Positions 62,743-64,000 of a stretch of DNA of 64,000 nucleotides are shown here, piece by piece. Location: positions 2,617,501 through 2,681,500 of the forward strand of contig NZ_CP038512.1 in the NCBI RefSeq assembly GCF_004758605.1, given 5' to 3'. Origin of the DNA: Deinococcus metallilatus (GTDB lineage Bacteria; Deinococcota; Deinococci; Deinococcales; Deinococcaceae). A model generated the notes under the pieces. It worked only from the letters and a program-made list of their open reading frames with translations. It had not been told where the DNA came from and ran no database searches. The position numbers were made by a program, and so were the translations under genes. Within the stretch, counting starts at the first letter, position 1, and every line of letters begins with the position of its first letter.

Positions 62743-64000
62743 CTACGCCCCTTCTTCCTCGCCCTCGTCGGCTCCGGTGGCGGCGGGCTGGGGATTGCGG
62801 TTCTTGCCGATCTCGCGCACGCGGCCGGAGAAGCGGCCCTTGATCTCCTCGTACATCGGGTGCGCGCGGATGTCGCCGGGGCGGGCGGGGGCGGCGGCCT
62901 GGGCGGTGGGGCGGGGTTCGGGCCGGGAGGCCGGGACCGGGCGGGCAGGCACCGCGCCTGCGAAGGGCGCGTCCTCCAGGCTGGGCGGCGGCCCCTCCAC
63001 CGCGCCGCCGATGTCCCCCCAGTCGGGTTCCTCGGTGATCGCCTCCACGATGTACAGCTCGCGGGCCGTGCCGGGCGGAGGCACGCGGTCCCCGGCCTGC
63101 GCGTCGGCGGGGGCCGGGGGCGGATCGGCGGCGTGTTCTTCCTCCCAGGGGGCGGCTGCGGCGTCAGGCAGCGGCGCGGGGGCCACGTCGTCCGGGCTGG
63201 GGGGCGGCGCGGGGCGCAGGGGGGCGGGCGCGTCGAGGGTGGCGGTGGCCGCCCCAGCCGGGTTCCGCTGGGCCTGGGGAGCGGTCGGCCCTTGCAGGGG
63301 GGCAAACGCCGGGCCGCGTGAGGCGCGGGGCCGGGCAGCAGGCTGGGGGGCGGAACCCTCGGGGACGGTAGCTCCCGGTGGCTCATTGCGGGCCGGGGTG
63401 GGCGCGGGGCCGGACGGTGCGGAGGGCGCAGGAATCCCGCCTCCCCCACCGCCGTCGGGGCCGCGCCCTCCGAGATTCACCCGCCGGTTTCCCTCCGGCG
63501 CGATCAGCTCGAAGGTGACCGGGCCGAAGACCTTCAGGACCAGCGCGGCGACCTCGTCGAACTTTCCGGCGATCTGCTTGGCGTGAAAGCTGCTCTTCTC
63601 GTCGTAGGTGAGGCTGACGTAACCGGGTTCGGCGTGCATCCGGGCAGGCTTGAGGAAGGCGCGCAGTTGCATGCTGGCCTGCCGGGTCACGTCGGCCCAG
63701 TTGCCCTGCACCGGAGCGGGCGCGGCCGCAGGCGGCGGAGCGGACGCGGCGCGGGCCGGAGCCTCACTGACAGGAGCCGCCCGGCGTCCACCCGGCTCGA
63801 AGGCAGGCACCTCATTCGCCGGGGCCGCCGTCCCCCGCCCACTCGCGCGCAGACTCGCCAGTTCCTTTTCCAGCCGATTCAGGCGCTGCGTCACGTCGGT
63901 GGGGACGCTGGCGGGGGCCGCCACACTGACCGTTCCCCCTCCCCCACCCGCCTCGGCGGCCAGGAGCGCGTGCGTCAGCGCCAGTTCCAGACTGAGCTGG
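62743..64000 (-). CDS. dnaX: DNA polymerase III subunit gamma/tau, C-terminal part (5' end beyond the window)
   Basis: Partial, about 419 residues, entering from the right edge. The visible start (LSLELALTHALLAAE) is the end of the oligomerisation domain. After a short coiled coil (TQRLNRLEKELASLRAS) comes a domain with WADVTRQASMQLRAFLKPARM and SFHAKQIAGKFDEVAALVLKVFGPV, which looks like the tau/DnaX C-terminal alpha- or DnaB-binding region, and a long Pro/Ala/Gly linker. The last ~45 residues are basic/acidic (GDIRAHPMYEEIKGRFSGRVREIGKNR). Assigned from these features; not certain. Confidence 0.7.
   Translation of the reverse strand, partial: QLSLELALTHALLAAEAGGGGGTVSVAAPASVPTDVTQRLNRLEKELASLRASGRGTAAPANEVPAFEPGGRRAAPVSEAPARAASAPPPAAAPAPVQGNWADVTRQASMQLRAFLKPARMHAEPGYVSLTYDEKSSFHAKQIAGKFDEVAALVLKVFGPVTFELIAPEGNRRVNLGGRGPDGGGGGGIPAPSAPSGPAPTPARNEPPGATVPEGSAPQPAARPRASRGPAFAPLQGPTAPQAQRNPAGAATATLDAPAPLRPAPPPSPDDVAPAPLPDAAAAPWEEEHAADPPPAPADAQAGDRVPPPGTARELYIVEAITEEPDWGDIGGAVEGPPPSLEDAPFAGAVPARPVPASRPEPRPTAQAAAPARPGDIRAHPMYEEIKGRFSGRVREIGKNRNPQPAATGADEGEEEGA

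Overview
The window is a GC-rich, gene-dense bacterial chromosome segment that most likely comes from Deinococcus. The evidence for this is: small Deinococcus-type proteins (probable DUF3248 and DUF3809 members), a Dps with a long Lys/Ala-rich N-terminal tail, a B12-dependent class II ribonucleotide reductase, futalosine-type menaquinone genes, an alkyltransferase-like protein of the kind known in Thermus, and very many genes with a -10 box (TANNNT) only 5 to 7 nt before the start codon. That last arrangement, leaderless mRNA, is an established hallmark of Deinococcus. The species is not identified. No prophage, IS element, rRNA operon or CRISPR array was seen. Two tRNA genes and two inteins are present.

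Layout. 1-6.4 kb: end of rph, a DoxX protein, a methyltransferase, a metallophosphoesterase, trmB overlapping a short MnmG-like flavoprotein, and a ComEC-like MBL protein coupled to a DUF3006 protein. 6.4-15.5 kb: GNAT, tldD-tldE, a Ca2+/H+ antiporter, then mqnE, an NTF2-like gene, mqnA, DinB and ATL, and an anchored cytochrome c. 15.6-20.5 kb: ABC exporter, der GTPase, sugar dehydrogenase. 20.5-26.3 kb: nrdJ interrupted by two inteins. 26.6-32.8 kb: zinc-ribbon coiled-coil protein, MFS transporter, nth, tRNA-Trp, cutA, an FtsB-like protein, thioesterase, a ROK kinase coupled to mgsA. 32.9-41.4 kb: M29 aminopeptidase, tRNA-Pro, FGGY kinase with ricT, RidA, PP2C phosphatase, NadM-Nudix facing a nicotinamidase-like hydrolase, TM2 protein. 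41.4-52.6 kb: sulfhydrylase diverging from a double-Nudix protein, small membrane and secreted proteins, MFS and APC transporters, MBL hydrolase, dps, DUF4385, mobA. 52.7-64 kb: SOD-like lipoprotein, rsmD-coaD, a secreted unknown, metK, GNAT, DUF3809/DUF3248 genes, hotdog thioesterase, CobW GTPase, flavin reductase, a GHL10-type secreted hydrolase and the 3' part of dnaX.

How the genes work together. Most are housekeeping: tRNA/rRNA modification (trmB, rsmD, rph), cofactors (coaD, nadM, mqnA/E, mobA, metK), DNA supply and repair (nrdJ, nth, ATL, dnaX) and stress protection (dps, RidA, cutA). The least ordinary items are the Gln-terminated second intein placed directly before the catalytic cysteine of NrdJ; a roughly 70-nt promoter-plus-terminator element present twice, each time overlapping the 3' end of an opposing gene; a ROK kinase lacking its zinc cysteines; and a small membrane ORF behind a multi-hairpin leader.
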